Assembly (NCBI GenBank): GCA_964499865.1
Contig: CAZCPY010000051.1
Span: forward strand, 1-20,508
Length of the DNA stretch: 20,508 nt
Direction: 5' to 3'
DNA from: JANOGU01 sp964499865
GTDB taxonomy: Bacteria > Pseudomonadota > Alphaproteobacteria > Rhodobacterales > Rhodobacteraceae
A model generated the notes under the pieces. The model had not been told where the DNA came from. It did no database searches and worked only from the letters and a program-made list of their open reading frames with translations. Made by a program: the position numbers and the translations under genes. This document shows, one piece after another, positions 1 to 7,805 of this stretch (its first letter is position 1; each line of letters opens with the position of its first letter).

Positions 1-708
1 GCCGAGGTGGAAGAACGCCGTCTTCTGGCTGACCCGCGCGGCCTGCTGCATCGAGTGGGTCACGATCACCACGCTGAAGTTCGACCGCAGCTCGTCGATC
101 AGCTCCTCGACCTGCGCCGTGGCGATGGGGTCGAGCGCCGAGCAGGGTTCGTCCATCAGCAGCACCTCGGGGCTGGTCGCGATGGCCCGGGCGATGCAAA
201 GCCGCTGCTGCTGGCCGCCCGACAGGCCGGTGCCGGGCGATTGCAGGCGGTCCTTGACCTCGCCCCACAGCGCCGCCTTCTTCAGGCTGGCCTCGACCAC
301 CGCGTCGATGTCGGCCCTGGACCGGGCCAGACCGTGGATCTTCGGCCCGTAGGCCACGTTGTCGTAGATCGACTTGGGGAACGGGTTCGGCTTCTGGAAC
401 ACCATCCCCACCCGCGCGCGCAGCTGCACCGGGTCGACGCGCCTGTCATAGATATCCTCGCCTTCCAGCAGGATCGAGCCTTCCACGCGGGCGATCGACA
501 CGGTGTCGTTCATCCGGTTCAGGCAGCGCAGGAAGGTCGACTTGCCGCAGCCCGACGGGCCGATGAAGGCGGTCACCGTCTTGTCCAGGATGTCGACGTC
601 GACATCCTTCAGCGCATGGTTCTGGCCGTAGTAGACCTGCACCTTGCGGGCCGTGATCTTCACGCCATCGGTCATCACGCCGCGCTCCAGAATCCGCATG
701 TCGTTCAT
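1..708 (-). CDS. pstB: Phosphate ABC transporter ATP-binding protein PstB (partial, C-terminus cut by window edge)
   Basis: This is the cytoplasmic ATPase that powers high-affinity phosphate import through the PstC-PstA channel. The visible 236 residues contain Walker A GPSGCGKS (about 50-57), a Q-loop region VFQKPNPFPKS (about 103-113) typical of PstB, the signature LSGGQQQR (about 162-169), Walker B LLMDEP with the D-loop SALD (about 183-193), and the H-loop histidine in VTHSM (about 218). PstB is normally about 250-260 residues, so roughly 20-25 C-terminal residues lie beyond position 1. The ATG at 708 is chosen because GGGAG lies 7 nt upstream; an in-frame ATG at 699 is a weaker alternative. 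It starts 22 bp after the pstA stop, so it belongs to the same operon. phoU and phoB would be expected next, outside the window. Confidence 0.97.
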   Translation of the reverse strand, partial: MNDMRILERGVMTDGVKITARKVQVYYGQNHALKDVDVDILDKTVTAFIGPSGCGKSTFLRCLNRMNDTVSIARVEGSILLEGEDIYDRRVDPVQLRARVGMVFQKPNPFPKSIYDNVAYGPKIHGLARSRADIDAVVEASLKKAALWGEVKDRLQSPGTGLSGGQQQRLCIARAIATSPEVLLMDEPCSALDPIATAQVEELIDELRSNFSVVIVTHSMQQAARVSQKTAFFHLG

Positions 709-730
709 CTGTCGTCTCCCTTGCCGCGCA

Positions 731-2074
731 TTACCAGCGGCGTTCGAAGCGGCGGCGCAGCAGGATCGCACCCACGTTCATGATCACGAGGAACACCAGC
801 AGCACGATGATCGCCCCGGCCGACCGCTCGATGAAGGCGGGGTCCGCCCGCTGCGCCCAGCCGTAGACCTGCACCGGCAGGGCGGTGGCGGGATCGAGGA
901 AGCCCTCGACGGGGGCCGAGGGGTAGTTGTTCACGAAGGCCACCATGCCGATCAGCAGCAGGGGCGCGGTTTCGCCCAGCGCGTTCGCCAGGCCCAGGAT
1001 GGTGCCGGTCAGGATGCCCGGCATGGCCAGCGGCAGGACGTGGTGGAACGTCGCCTGCATCTTCGACGCGCCGATCCCCAGTGCCGCATCGCGGATCGAC
1101 GGCGGCACGGCACGGATCGCGGCACGGCTGGCGATGATGATCGTGGGCAGGGTCATCAGGCTGATGACCAGCGCGCCCACGACCGAGGACGACTGCGGCA
1201 GGCCCGCGAAATTGATGAAGATCGCGAGGCCGAGGATGCCGAACACGATGGACGGCACCGCGGCAAGGTTCGAGATGTTCACCTCGATCAGGTCGGTCCA
1301 GCGGTTCTTGGGGGCGAACTCCTCGAGGTAGACCGACGACGCCACCCCGACGGGCACGCAGATCAGCGCCACCATGATCATCATGTAGGCCGACCCGATC
1401 AGCGCGATGCCCAGGCCCGCCGCCTCGGGCCGCTGGTCGGAGGCGTCGGGCGAGGTCAGGAAATCCCAGTTCCAGGCCAGCGCCAGCATGTCGGCCGCGA
1501 TCAGGCGGTCGGCCAGGTCAAGCTGTGCCGCGCTGATGTTGGCGTCGCGTTCGATCCCCTCGCGGGTGACGCGGCCCTTCAGGTAGCCGTCCACCCGCCC
1601 CTGCGCCATCACCGTCACCTCCAGCGTCCGGCCCACCAGGTCGGGGTTGGCCATCACGGTCGCACGCAACTGCCCCGGCGCGTCCTTGGACAGAATCGCC
1701 GCAACGTCCTTGTCGCTCAGGCCCGCCGTGTCGATGCCGCTGGCTTCGAGATGCGACAGGAAGGCCTTGTCGATGACCTTGCCGTAGCCGATCGTCGTGA
1801 TCTTGCCCATCTCCTCGCGGCTGCGGTTGCCCTTGGGGTCCAGCACGCCGGCATCCAGCGCGACCGGAAAGGTGATCTTGGCCTGCCGGAAGGCCGAGAC
1901 GCCGTCGCCCAGGATGGTGAACAGCATGACCGCGAGCGTCAGCAGGCTGACCGCGATGGCAGCAAGGCCATACCAGCGGAACCGCGCCTCGGCGGCATTG
2001 CGGCGGCGCATCCGGCTGTCGGCGGCCAGCAGCGACGGGGCGCGGCGGGAAAGCGGAACGGCGGCGTCGGTCAT
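731..2074 (-). CDS. pstA: Phosphate ABC transporter permease PstA (DUF3333 type)
   Basis: This is one of the two inner-membrane permease subunits of the phosphate importer, 447 residues. A cytoplasmic N-terminus precedes a first membrane helix at about 36-56. A long periplasmic insertion (about 57-215) matches the DUF3333 region seen in many alphaproteobacterial PstA proteins and absent from the shorter E. coli form. The permease domain follows (about 220-440), with the ATPase-contacting loop IRDAALGIGASK...HHVLPLAMPGI at about 330-355, then GETAPLL, and a basic tail RRRFERRW. The ATG shares bases with the pstC stop (ATGA, 4-bp overlap), which suggests translational coupling. The stop TAA lies 22 bp before pstB. 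Confidence 0.96.
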   Translation of the reverse strand: MTDAAVPLSRRAPSLLAADSRMRRRNAAEARFRWYGLAAIAVSLLTLAVMLFTILGDGVSAFRQAKITFPVALDAGVLDPKGNRSREEMGKITTIGYGKVIDKAFLSHLEASGIDTAGLSDKDVAAILSKDAPGQLRATVMANPDLVGRTLEVTVMAQGRVDGYLKGRVTREGIERDANISAAQLDLADRLIAADMLALAWNWDFLTSPDASDQRPEAAGLGIALIGSAYMMIMVALICVPVGVASSVYLEEFAPKNRWTDLIEVNISNLAAVPSIVFGILGLAIFINFAGLPQSSSVVGALVISLMTLPTIIIASRAAIRAVPPSIRDAALGIGASKMQATFHHVLPLAMPGILTGTILGLANALGETAPLLLIGMVAFVNNYPSAPVEGFLDPATALPVQVYGWAQRADPAFIERSAGAIIVLLVFLVIMNVGAILLRRRFERRW

Positions 2075-3531
2075 TCGTACTGCTCCCGGTAGCGGCGCAC
2101 GATCCACAGCGCGACGATGTTCAGCCCCAGCGTGATGACAAACAGCGTCATGCCGAGCGCGAAGGCGACCAGCGTTTCGGGCGCGGCAAAGTCGGTGTCG
2201 CCGGTCAGCTGGCCGACGATCTTGACGGTCATCGTCGTCATCGCCTCGAAGGGGTTGAGGTCCAGCTTGGCCGCCGCGCCCGCGCCCATCGAGACGATCA
2301 TCGTCTCGCCGATGGCGCGGCTGGCGGCCATCAGCACGGCGCCCACGATCCCCGGCAGCGCCGCGGGCAGCACCACCTGGCGGATCGTTTCCGACCTGGT
2401 GGCGCCGAGCCCCAGCGAGCCGTCCCGCAGCGACTGCGGCACCGCGTTGATGATGTCGTCGGACAGCGACGAGATGAAGGGGATGTTCAGGATGCCGATC
2501 ACGATCCCCGCCGTCATCACCGAAGACCCCGATTCCCCCAGGCCCAGCGGCTGCGCGAACCAGTCGCGCAGGAACGGACCGACGGTGACCAGCGCGAACA
2601 GGCCGAAGACGACCGTCGGAATGCCCGCGATGACCTCGATCAGCGGCTTGACGATCGACCGGGTGCGCCTTGACGCGTATTCGGCCAGGTAGATCGCGGT
2701 GAACAGGCCGATCGGTACCGCCACGATCATCGACACGATGGTGATGTACAGCGTGCCCCAGATCAGCGGGATCACGCCCAGTTCCGACCCGCCGCGGAAG
2801 TTCGGGCTCCAGGTCAGGCCGAAGAAGAAATCGGTTGCCGGATACTGGCGGAAGAAGTTCAGGCTTTCCGACAGCATCGACAGCACGATGCCGACCGTCG
2901 TCAGGATCGCGATCGACGAGGCCGCGACCAGCAGGCCCAGCATCGCCGCCTCGACCCGGTTGCGGGCGCGGAAGGCGGGCGCGGTCAGGCGCAGCGCGAC
3001 AAACAGGCCCGCGATGGCCGCAACCAGCGCCAGCAGCGTGCGGCCAAGGGCGCCCGTGGCCGCCAGGTCGCGGTATTTCTGCGCGGCATACAGCGTCTCG
3101 GCCGTCACGTCCGACCCCAGCGCCACCCCGGCCTCGGCCAGGCGGGCGCGCACGTCGCCGAATTCCGTCCGGATCGTGGCCGCGTCGCCGGGCGTCATGA
3201 CGCCCCGGGCGACCGCCGTATCCAGCCCCTGGGCCACCCGCCGCACGTCGGCCATGGCCAGTTCGCTGGCGCTCTCGTCCGTCCGCACGTCGTCGGGCAG
3301 GAAGGTGACGATGCGGGCCTCGATCACCATCGGCTGCACGATCAGCCACAGCAACAGCAGGCCAAGCGACGGGATCAGCACCATCAGGGCGCCGTGCCAG
3401 CCGTAGTAGCCGGGCAGCGAGTGGAGCCGTTCACCCCCCGCCGCCGCCAGCGACACCGCTCGGGCGCGGGCCAGGACAAAGGCCGTTGCGGCAAGCACGC
3501 CGACCAGACCAAGGATGAGAAGGATCGACAT
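2071..3531 (-). CDS. pstC: Phosphate ABC transporter permease PstC (extended form)
   Basis: This is the second permease subunit of the phosphate importer, 486 residues, longer than the roughly 320-residue E. coli protein. The N-terminal part has hydrophobic helices at about 3-22 and 45-65, then a soluble stretch rich in Ala, Asp and Arg. The C-terminal half holds the permease domain (about 230-475), including IPTVVFGLFALVT, the coupling loop LRDGSLGLGATRSETIRQVVLPAALPG, and SRAIGETM. The ATG at 3531 is preferred because a G-run (GGGGGG) lies just upstream. A TTG at 3555 in the same frame is an alternative but falls in the base of an intercistronic hairpin region. It ends in an ATGA overlap with pstA and begins 69 bp after the pstS stop. 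Confidence 0.95.
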   Translation of the reverse strand: MSILLILGLVGVLAATAFVLARARAVSLAAAGGERLHSLPGYYGWHGALMVLIPSLGLLLLWLIVQPMVIEARIVTFLPDDVRTDESASELAMADVRRVAQGLDTAVARGVMTPGDAATIRTEFGDVRARLAEAGVALGSDVTAETLYAAQKYRDLAATGALGRTLLALVAAIAGLFVALRLTAPAFRARNRVEAAMLGLLVAASSIAILTTVGIVLSMLSESLNFFRQYPATDFFFGLTWSPNFRGGSELGVIPLIWGTLYITIVSMIVAVPIGLFTAIYLAEYASRRTRSIVKPLIEVIAGIPTVVFGLFALVTVGPFLRDWFAQPLGLGESGSSVMTAGIVIGILNIPFISSLSDDIINAVPQSLRDGSLGLGATRSETIRQVVLPAALPGIVGAVLMAASRAIGETMIVSMGAGAAAKLDLNPFEAMTTMTVKIVGQLTGDTDFAAPETLVAFALGMTLFVITLGLNIVALWIVRRYREQYE

Positions 3532-3557
3532 GGCCCCCCGCCGTGCCAGAAGCAAAC

Positions 3558-3585
3558 GGGGGCGCGGACCCGGGCCCGCGCCCCC
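3558..3585 (-). terminator. GC-rich intercistronic hairpin between pstS and pstC
   Basis: A perfect 10-bp inverted repeat, GGGGGCGCGG and CCGCGCCCCC, is separated by 8 nt. It lies between the pstS stop (3601) and the pstC start (3531). In the minus-strand transcript it is followed only by GTTTGC, so it is a poor full terminator. Hairpins at this position after binding-protein genes commonly stabilise or attenuate the message so that more PstS than permease is made. That role is inference here; the inverted repeat is seen directly. Confidence 0.65.
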
Positions 3586-3600
3586 GAAGGATGGGTCAGA

Positions 3601-4653
3601 TCACTCCAGCGGGCCCATCGGCGTTTCCGCCGCGACCGCCGCCTGCGTGGCAGCCAGTTCGGGGTCCGACACCAGGCCGTAGGCGGCCAGCGGGCCGTCC
3701 GGGCCGGCCATCTCGTCCGAGACGAAGAACTCGATGTATTCCTTCAGGCCCGGGATGACGCCGATATGCGCCTTCTTGACGTAGAAGTAGAGCGGCCGCG
3801 ACACCGGGTATTCGCCCGAGGCCACCGATTCCGCCGACGGCGCCACGCCGTTCATCGTGGCAACCCGCAGCTTGTCGGTGTTGTTCTGGTAGAACGACAG
3901 GCCGAACACGCCGATGGCGGTCTTGTCGGCGTCCAGGCGCGCCAGCGTTTCGGTATAGTCGCCGTCGATGTCGATGTTGCGGCCGTCGGTGCGCAGCTCG
4001 TTGCACTTCTTGGTCGCGTTGGCAGCCTTTTCCTTGTCGTCCGCGCCTTCGGCCGCGGCCAGGAACAGGTCATAGGCCCCCGACCCCTTGCAGCCCTCGA
4101 CGATCACCTTGACGTCGAACACCTCGCGCGTGCCGTGCTTGGTGCCGGGCGACAGGACCAGGATGTCCTGCGCGGGCAGCGCCGGGTTGAATTCCGACCA
4201 CTGGGCATAGGCGTTCGGGGCGATGGCGCCGTCCCTGGCCACGTTGGCGGCGACGGCGTTGTAGATGTCGGCCGGGGTCAGCGCGAATTCCGGGCCCGCG
4301 GCGGCCGAGGCGAAGACGATCCCGTCATAGCCGAAGCGGACTTCCATGATCTCGGTCACGCCGTTCTGGGCGCAGAGGTCGATGTCGGACTGGCTGATGC
4401 GCGAGGACGAGTTGGCGATGTCGACGGTGTTTTCGCCCACGCCTTCGCACATCTTCTTGCGGCCGGCACCCGAACCGCCGCCTTCGACGACCGGGGTCGG
4501 GAAATCGAAGTTCTCGCCGAAGGCTTCGGCCACGATGGTGGCATAGGGCAGCACGGTCGACGAGCCGGTAATCTGGATCTGTTCGCGGGCCTGCGCGGGC
4601 AGGGCCAGCGCCGAAAGCGCCAGCACCGAGGCGGTGAGCTTGAGCATGGTCAT
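3601..4653 (-). CDS. pstS: Periplasmic phosphate-binding protein PstS
   Basis: This binds inorganic phosphate in the periplasm and delivers it to PstCA, 350 residues. A signal peptide is clear (basic start, hydrophobic core LTASVLALSALAL, cleavage after AQA at about residue 23). The mature protein begins with REQIQITGSSTVLPYA, the conserved first phosphate-contact segment. GGGSGAGRKKMCEG, DIANSSSRI and LSPGTKHGTREVF are further ligand-loop segments typical of this PstS group. Two ATGs compete (4665 and 4653). The inner one is chosen because GGAG sits about 8 nt before it and the signal peptide then has normal length. It heads the pst operon behind a Pho-box candidate. The terminal region KKAHIGVIPGLKEYIEFF is also typical of the family. 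Confidence 0.96.
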   Translation of the reverse strand: MTMLKLTASVLALSALALPAQAREQIQITGSSTVLPYATIVAEAFGENFDFPTPVVEGGGSGAGRKKMCEGVGENTVDIANSSSRISQSDIDLCAQNGVTEIMEVRFGYDGIVFASAAAGPEFALTPADIYNAVAANVARDGAIAPNAYAQWSEFNPALPAQDILVLSPGTKHGTREVFDVKVIVEGCKGSGAYDLFLAAAEGADDKEKAANATKKCNELRTDGRNIDIDGDYTETLARLDADKTAIGVFGLSFYQNNTDKLRVATMNGVAPSAESVASGEYPVSRPLYFYVKKAHIGVIPGLKEYIEFFVSDEMAGPDGPLAAYGLVSDPELAATQAAVAAETPMGPLE

Positions 4654-4680
4654 GGATAACTCCATCTGGGGTGGCAGACC

Positions 4681-4696
4681 GGGCGGCAGACCGCCC
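4681..4696 (-). other. Hairpin in the pstS untranslated leader, within a short tandem repeat
   Basis: GGGCGG-TCTG-CCGCCC (minus strand) is a perfect 6-bp stem with a 4-nt loop, 27 nt upstream of the pstS ATG. The segment GGTCTGCC(G/A)CCC occurs twice in tandem across 4670-4693, so the stem is part of a small duplication. It would lie in the 5' untranslated region if transcription starts near 4720. No function is known. Confidence 0.45.
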
Positions 4697-4727
4697 TTGC
4701 CGTGCGGGCTAAGGGCTCAACGCGTCG

Positions 4728-4761
4728 GCTTTACAAATATTCCATGACAGTTTTGCAACAT
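4728..4761 (-). promoter_or_regulatory. Pho box and -10 candidate for the pst operon
   Basis: On the minus strand 4761-4744 reads ATGTTGC-AAAA-CTGTCAT. The known PhoB site is two CTGTCAT-like 7-mers separated by an AT-rich 4-mer. The downstream half and linker fit fully and the upstream half keeps TGT, about 14 of 18 positions overall. Ten nucleotides after the box is TAAAGC (4733-4728), the spacing seen between Pho box and -10 in classical Pho promoters, though the hexamer itself is weak. This AT-rich island is conspicuous in a 70% GC window and lies directly upstream of pstS, so phosphate-starvation activation by PhoB is the likely control. Confidence 0.72.
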
Positions 4762-4766
4762 CGCCC

Positions 4767-4798
4767 GGCGCCCCGGGACGGCGCCCGGGACCGGCGCC
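4767..4798 (-). terminator. Possible terminator hairpin after trmD
   Basis: Directly against the trmD stop lies an imperfect long stem: outer GGCGCC pairs with GGCGCC and inner CCCGGG pairs with CCCGGG around a 6-nt loop, with a 3-nt bulge. No U-tract follows, so intrinsic termination is uncertain. It would separate trmD from the Pho-controlled promoter just downstream. Confidence 0.45.
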
Positions 4799-5593
4799 TC
4801 AGGCCGGTGGCGGAAGATCGGGCCTGCGGGCCCGGGTCAGCCGCAGCGCCGCCTCGCGGCGCCAGGCGGCGACGGCGGCATGGTTGCCCGACAGCAGGAC
4901 GGGCGGAATCTCGCGGCCTTCCCAGACCGGCGGGCGCGTGTACTGCGGATGTTCCAGCAGGCCCGCGGAAAAGCTTTCCTCCTCGGCCGAGGCGGCATTG
5001 CCCAGCACGCCCGGCCGCAGGCGCAGCACCGCGTCCAGCATCGCCTGCGCCGCGATCTCGCCCCCGGTCATGACGAAATCGCCCAGCGACACCTCGGTCA
5101 GGGCGAAATGGTCGATCACCCGCTGGTCGATCCCCTCGAAGCGGCCGCAGAGCATCAGCAGACCCGGGCCCTCGGCCCAGGCCCGCGCCATGCCCTGCGT
5201 GAAGGGCACGCCGCGCGGCGACAGGCAGATCCGCGGGGCGCCGGGCGGCGACATGCCGATCGCCTCGGCCAGCGCGGCGGCGGCGACATCGGCGCGCAGC
5301 ACCATCCCCGCCCCGCCGCCCGCGGGCGTGTCGTCGACCGTGCGGTGCCGCCCGATGCCGTGGCGGCGCAGGTCCACCGTGGCCAGCCGCCACAGCCCCG
5401 CATCCATCGCCCGGCCCAGAAGCGACAGGCCCAGCGTGCCGGGAAACGCCTCGGGAAACAGCGTCACCACGGTCGCGGCGAACCCTGCGCGCAGGTCGGC
5501 CGCGGGGTCCAGCGCGCGCGGCCGCAACGTCGGGCGGGCGGTCAGGCGGCCATGGCTGCGGGCGGGCGCGTTGGCGTCGTCATCGTCGGACAT
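4799..5593 (-). CDS. trmD: tRNA (guanine37-N1)-methyltransferase TrmD
   Basis: This transfers a methyl group from S-adenosylmethionine to N1 of G37 next to the anticodon in a subset of tRNAs, preventing +1 frameshifting. The protein is 264 residues and cytoplasmic. Family hallmarks are VVTLFPEAFPG (about 41-51), VDDTPAGGGAGMVLR, the knot segment LCGRFEGIDQRVIDHF, LGDFVMTGGE with the catalytic aspartate, and LEHPQYTRPPVWEGREIPPVLLSGNH. About 38 residues precede the usual start; such an extension is familiar in Rhodobacterales TrmD. The start at 5593 is the first ATG of the frame, 40 bp after the preceding gene's stop. The common partners rpsP, rimM and rplS are not adjacent; a membrane protein lies upstream and pstS downstream. 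Confidence 0.95.
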   Translation of the reverse strand: MSDDDDANAPARSHGRLTARPTLRPRALDPAADLRAGFAATVVTLFPEAFPGTLGLSLLGRAMDAGLWRLATVDLRRHGIGRHRTVDDTPAGGGAGMVLRADVAAAALAEAIGMSPPGAPRICLSPRGVPFTQGMARAWAEGPGLLMLCGRFEGIDQRVIDHFALTEVSLGDFVMTGGEIAAQAMLDAVLRLRPGVLGNAASAEEESFSAGLLEHPQYTRPPVWEGREIPPVLLSGNHAAVAAWRREAALRLTRARRPDLPPPA

Positions 5594-5633
5594 GCCCGCC
5601 CCATAGCCGGGAATCGCCCGCCGCGGAAGCGGC

Positions 5634-6533
5634 TCAGCCCTCGCCGCGCTGCGCCAGCCGGTCGGCGGCCGCGACCAGCGACATCAGCGCATGTTCGGCC
5701 TCGGTCCCCGACAGGCGCGCCGCCCGGGCGGCGATCAGGTCGGCGGTCGGCAGGTCCCACCACAGCGCGGGGCTGGCCTGCAACGCCGCCGCCATCCGGT
5801 GCGCAAAGGCCGAGATCACCCCGGCATCGTCCGGCAGCGCGAGCCAGGCATCGGTCAGCAGCCGCCCCGGCACCGTCGCCAGCATCCCGGGGTCGGACGC
5901 GTGCAGCGCCAGCGCCAGCGTCAGCGGCCGCCCCGCCCCGCCCCGCACCCGCGCCAGCAGCGCCTCGCGCAGGCGGGCGGGATCGACATGGGCGCCCATC
6001 GCGCGCAGATGTGCCTCGATCGCCTCTGCCGGGGTGTCGGCCGGCAGGTCGGCCAGGGGTTGCAGCAGCGCATCGGCCCGCGCGGTGGCCGCATTGATAT
6101 GCGCGGCGTCCGCCGTCTTGGCCTTGACCTGCGCCAAGGCGCCGTCAAGGAACCGGTCCATCTCGGCCGCCTTGGCCGGGTCCCAGACCATCCGCGCCAG
6201 CGGTACCGCCAGCAGCGACAGGCCCAGGGGCGCAAGCACCGGCACGGCGGGCAGATACCCCGCAATCCCGCCGATGCCGCGGCCCAGCCCGAACAGGATC
6301 GCCACGAGTGCCACCAGGATGGCGATCCGCGCCGCCGCCGCCGCCAGCATCGCTCCGTCGCGCCAGGCCGCGGGGTCGCGCGGCCAGTCCAGCGGACGCA
6401 TCACGATCTGCCACAGCAGGAAGATCACCGAAAACGCCGCGACCTGGTTCCAGCCAAAGCCCGCCATCCCGGCCAGCAGGGGGCCGAGATACAGCAGCAG
6501 CGTCAGAACCTGCATCATCCGCAAGCGGTTCAT
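5634..6533 (-). CDS. Membrane protein of unknown function with four predicted N-terminal helices
   Basis: I do not recognise a named family. The 299 residues begin with four likely membrane helices (about 7-25, 29-47, 63-86 and 94-114). A soluble, mainly helical Ala/Leu/Asp-rich region of about 180 residues follows, with no cysteine or obvious catalytic motif. The segment WDPAKAAEMDRFLDGALAQ marks the transition after the last helix. The ATG at 6533 is well supported by GGGGGG about 9 nt upstream. The gene lies 40 bp before trmD on the same strand, so the two may be cotranscribed. Codon third positions are almost all G or C, as in the neighbouring genes. The membrane topology and short gap make it a genuine gene; its role cannot be told from the sequence. 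Confidence 0.85.
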   Translation of the reverse strand: MNRLRMMQVLTLLLYLGPLLAGMAGFGWNQVAAFSVIFLLWQIVMRPLDWPRDPAAWRDGAMLAAAAARIAILVALVAILFGLGRGIGGIAGYLPAVPVLAPLGLSLLAVPLARMVWDPAKAAEMDRFLDGALAQVKAKTADAAHINAATARADALLQPLADLPADTPAEAIEAHLRAMGAHVDPARLREALLARVRGGAGRPLTLALALHASDPGMLATVPGRLLTDAWLALPDDAGVISAFAHRMAAALQASPALWWDLPTADLIAARAARLSGTEAEHALMSLVAAADRLAQRGEG

Positions 6534-6713
6534 TGGCGTATCCCCCCGGCTATCGGTTGTGGTTCACCCTGCCAGCCGTGGCAGGGCTAGTCCAGTCCGC
6601 GCCGAACGCGCCATGCCGCGCCTGTGTCCTGCGGGCCGCGCACAGCCACCGTCGCGTGACGAAGGCCCCGCGGATCGGCGGCAGGTCGGGACACTCCGGC
6701 CCGATCCGGCGCG

Positions 6714-6739
6714 CCCTTCCCGCCGTCATGCGGGAAGGG
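6714..6739. terminator. Strong hairpin downstream of galM
   Basis: CCCTTCCCGC and GCGGGAAGGG form a perfect 10-bp stem around the loop CGTCAT, 72 bp beyond the galM stop. A run of seven G/C follows on either strand rather than a U-tract. It may end the galM transcript or be a dispersed intergenic palindrome. The rest of 6534-6810 shows no convincing gene. Confidence 0.55.
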
Positions 6740-6810
6740 GGGGCAATGCCTTGTCCGGCTAGGGTTTGCCGGTGCCTCGCCGGGCGGTCCTGCGGGCGGG
6801 ATCGGTCTGC

Positions 6811-7785
6811 TCAGCCCGGCGCGGTGAAACGCCACTCGGTCACCTGCTCCCAGACTTGCCCGGGCCCGAGCATGATCGACGGATAGGCCGGGTTGGCCGG
6901 GGCGTCGGGCCAGAGCTGCGCCTCGATCGCCAGCCCCTCGTGCGGACCGCCTCCGGGGCGGCGGGCGTCGCGGGCGTCATAGACCTGAAGGCCGGGCGCC
7001 GTGGTCGCGACCGCCATCCCCACGCCCGAGGCGCCGGTCAGCCACAGCACCTCGGTCAGGTCGCGCGGCGTGTCGGCCAGGCAGAAGCAGGTGTCGAAGG
7101 CGGGCACCCCGGCCTGAAGCCGCACCCCCTGCCGCAGGTCCATGGCGGTGCCTTCGACCGGCAGGACCGGGCCCTGCGGGGTGAAGTCGGGCCTCGTGGG
7201 CAGGTAGCGGTCGGCGGCCAGGCGCAGGGTATGGCCGGCGTAGGTGGGCGAGCCGTCGAGGTTCCAGTAGCTGTGGTTGGCGACGTTCATCAGCGTCGGC
7301 GCGTCGGTCGTGGCGGTCAGCACCAGGCGCAGCGTGGCGGGCGGCAGCGCCTCGAAACGGGCGGTCAGTCTGCGGTTGCCGGGAAAACCGCCCTCGCCAT
7401 CGGGCATCGTCACCGCCAGCGCGACCGAGGTCGCATCGGCCGCGACGATCTTCCACAGCTTCAGATGCGTGCCCGCGGCCCCGGCGTGCAGCGTGATCCG
7501 GCCGTCCTGGTTGGGCTCGAAGCGGAAGTGGTCCCCGTCGATCACCGCCGCGGCCCCCGACAGGCGGTTGACCACCGGCCCGATGACCGAACCATGATGG
7601 CGCATCTCGCCCTCGTAGTCGGCCAGGCGGTCCGACCCCAGCGTCAGGTCATGCGCGACGCCCTCAAGCCGCACCGACTGCAGGACCGCGCCCCAGGCCA
7701 GCAGCCGCGCCGTCAGCCGCCCCGCGCCGATGGTGACCGCGGCGACCGCCCGCCCGTCCGCCGTCCTGCCGAAGTCCGCCTGCAT
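6811..7785 (-). CDS. galM: Aldose 1-epimerase (mutarotase)
   Basis: This interconverts the alpha and beta anomers of aldohexoses such as galactose and glucose, in the cytoplasm; 324 residues, typical length. Seen in order: VVNRLSGA (about 91-98, the substrate-contacting N-R pair), a HAGAAG loop, NHSYWNLDG with the catalytic acid histidine (about 170), and LAIEAQLWPDA with the catalytic base glutamate (about 286). The usual LHGG...R.W segment is present as LHAGAAGTHLKLW, so the second glycine and the arginine are changed; this suggests a divergent sugar preference. The start at 7785 has a G-rich ribosome-binding stretch upstream. No sugar kinase or transporter adjoins it. It lies downstream of znuA but is separated from it by strong palindromes. 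Confidence 0.93.
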   Translation of the reverse strand: MQADFGRTADGRAVAAVTIGAGRLTARLLAWGAVLQSVRLEGVAHDLTLGSDRLADYEGEMRHHGSVIGPVVNRLSGAAAVIDGDHFRFEPNQDGRITLHAGAAGTHLKLWKIVAADATSVALAVTMPDGEGGFPGNRRLTARFEALPPATLRLVLTATTDAPTLMNVANHSYWNLDGSPTYAGHTLRLAADRYLPTRPDFTPQGPVLPVEGTAMDLRQGVRLQAGVPAFDTCFCLADTPRDLTEVLWLTGASGVGMAVATTAPGLQVYDARDARRPGGGPHEGLAIEAQLWPDAPANPAYPSIMLGPGQVWEQVTEWRFTAPG

Positions 7786-7805
7786 CCGTGCCCCCCCCTT
7801 GGTCT

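Noticed and set aside
2075..3349. Minus-strand extension of the pstA frame into pstC
   Set aside because: The upstream part is Arg/Gly/Asp-rich and overlaps the clear PstC reading frame; the ATG at 2074 with the ATGA overlap is the real start.
4743..4754. CTGTCATGGAATATTTGT read as a Pho box in the other register
   Set aside because: The downstream half would keep only two of seven consensus bases; the register with the AAAA linker at 4744-4761 fits far better.
6613..6762. Short plus-strand frame in the gap between galM and the membrane protein gene
   Set aside because: Arg/Pro-rich, no ribosome-binding site, overlaps the strong palindrome at 6714-6739.
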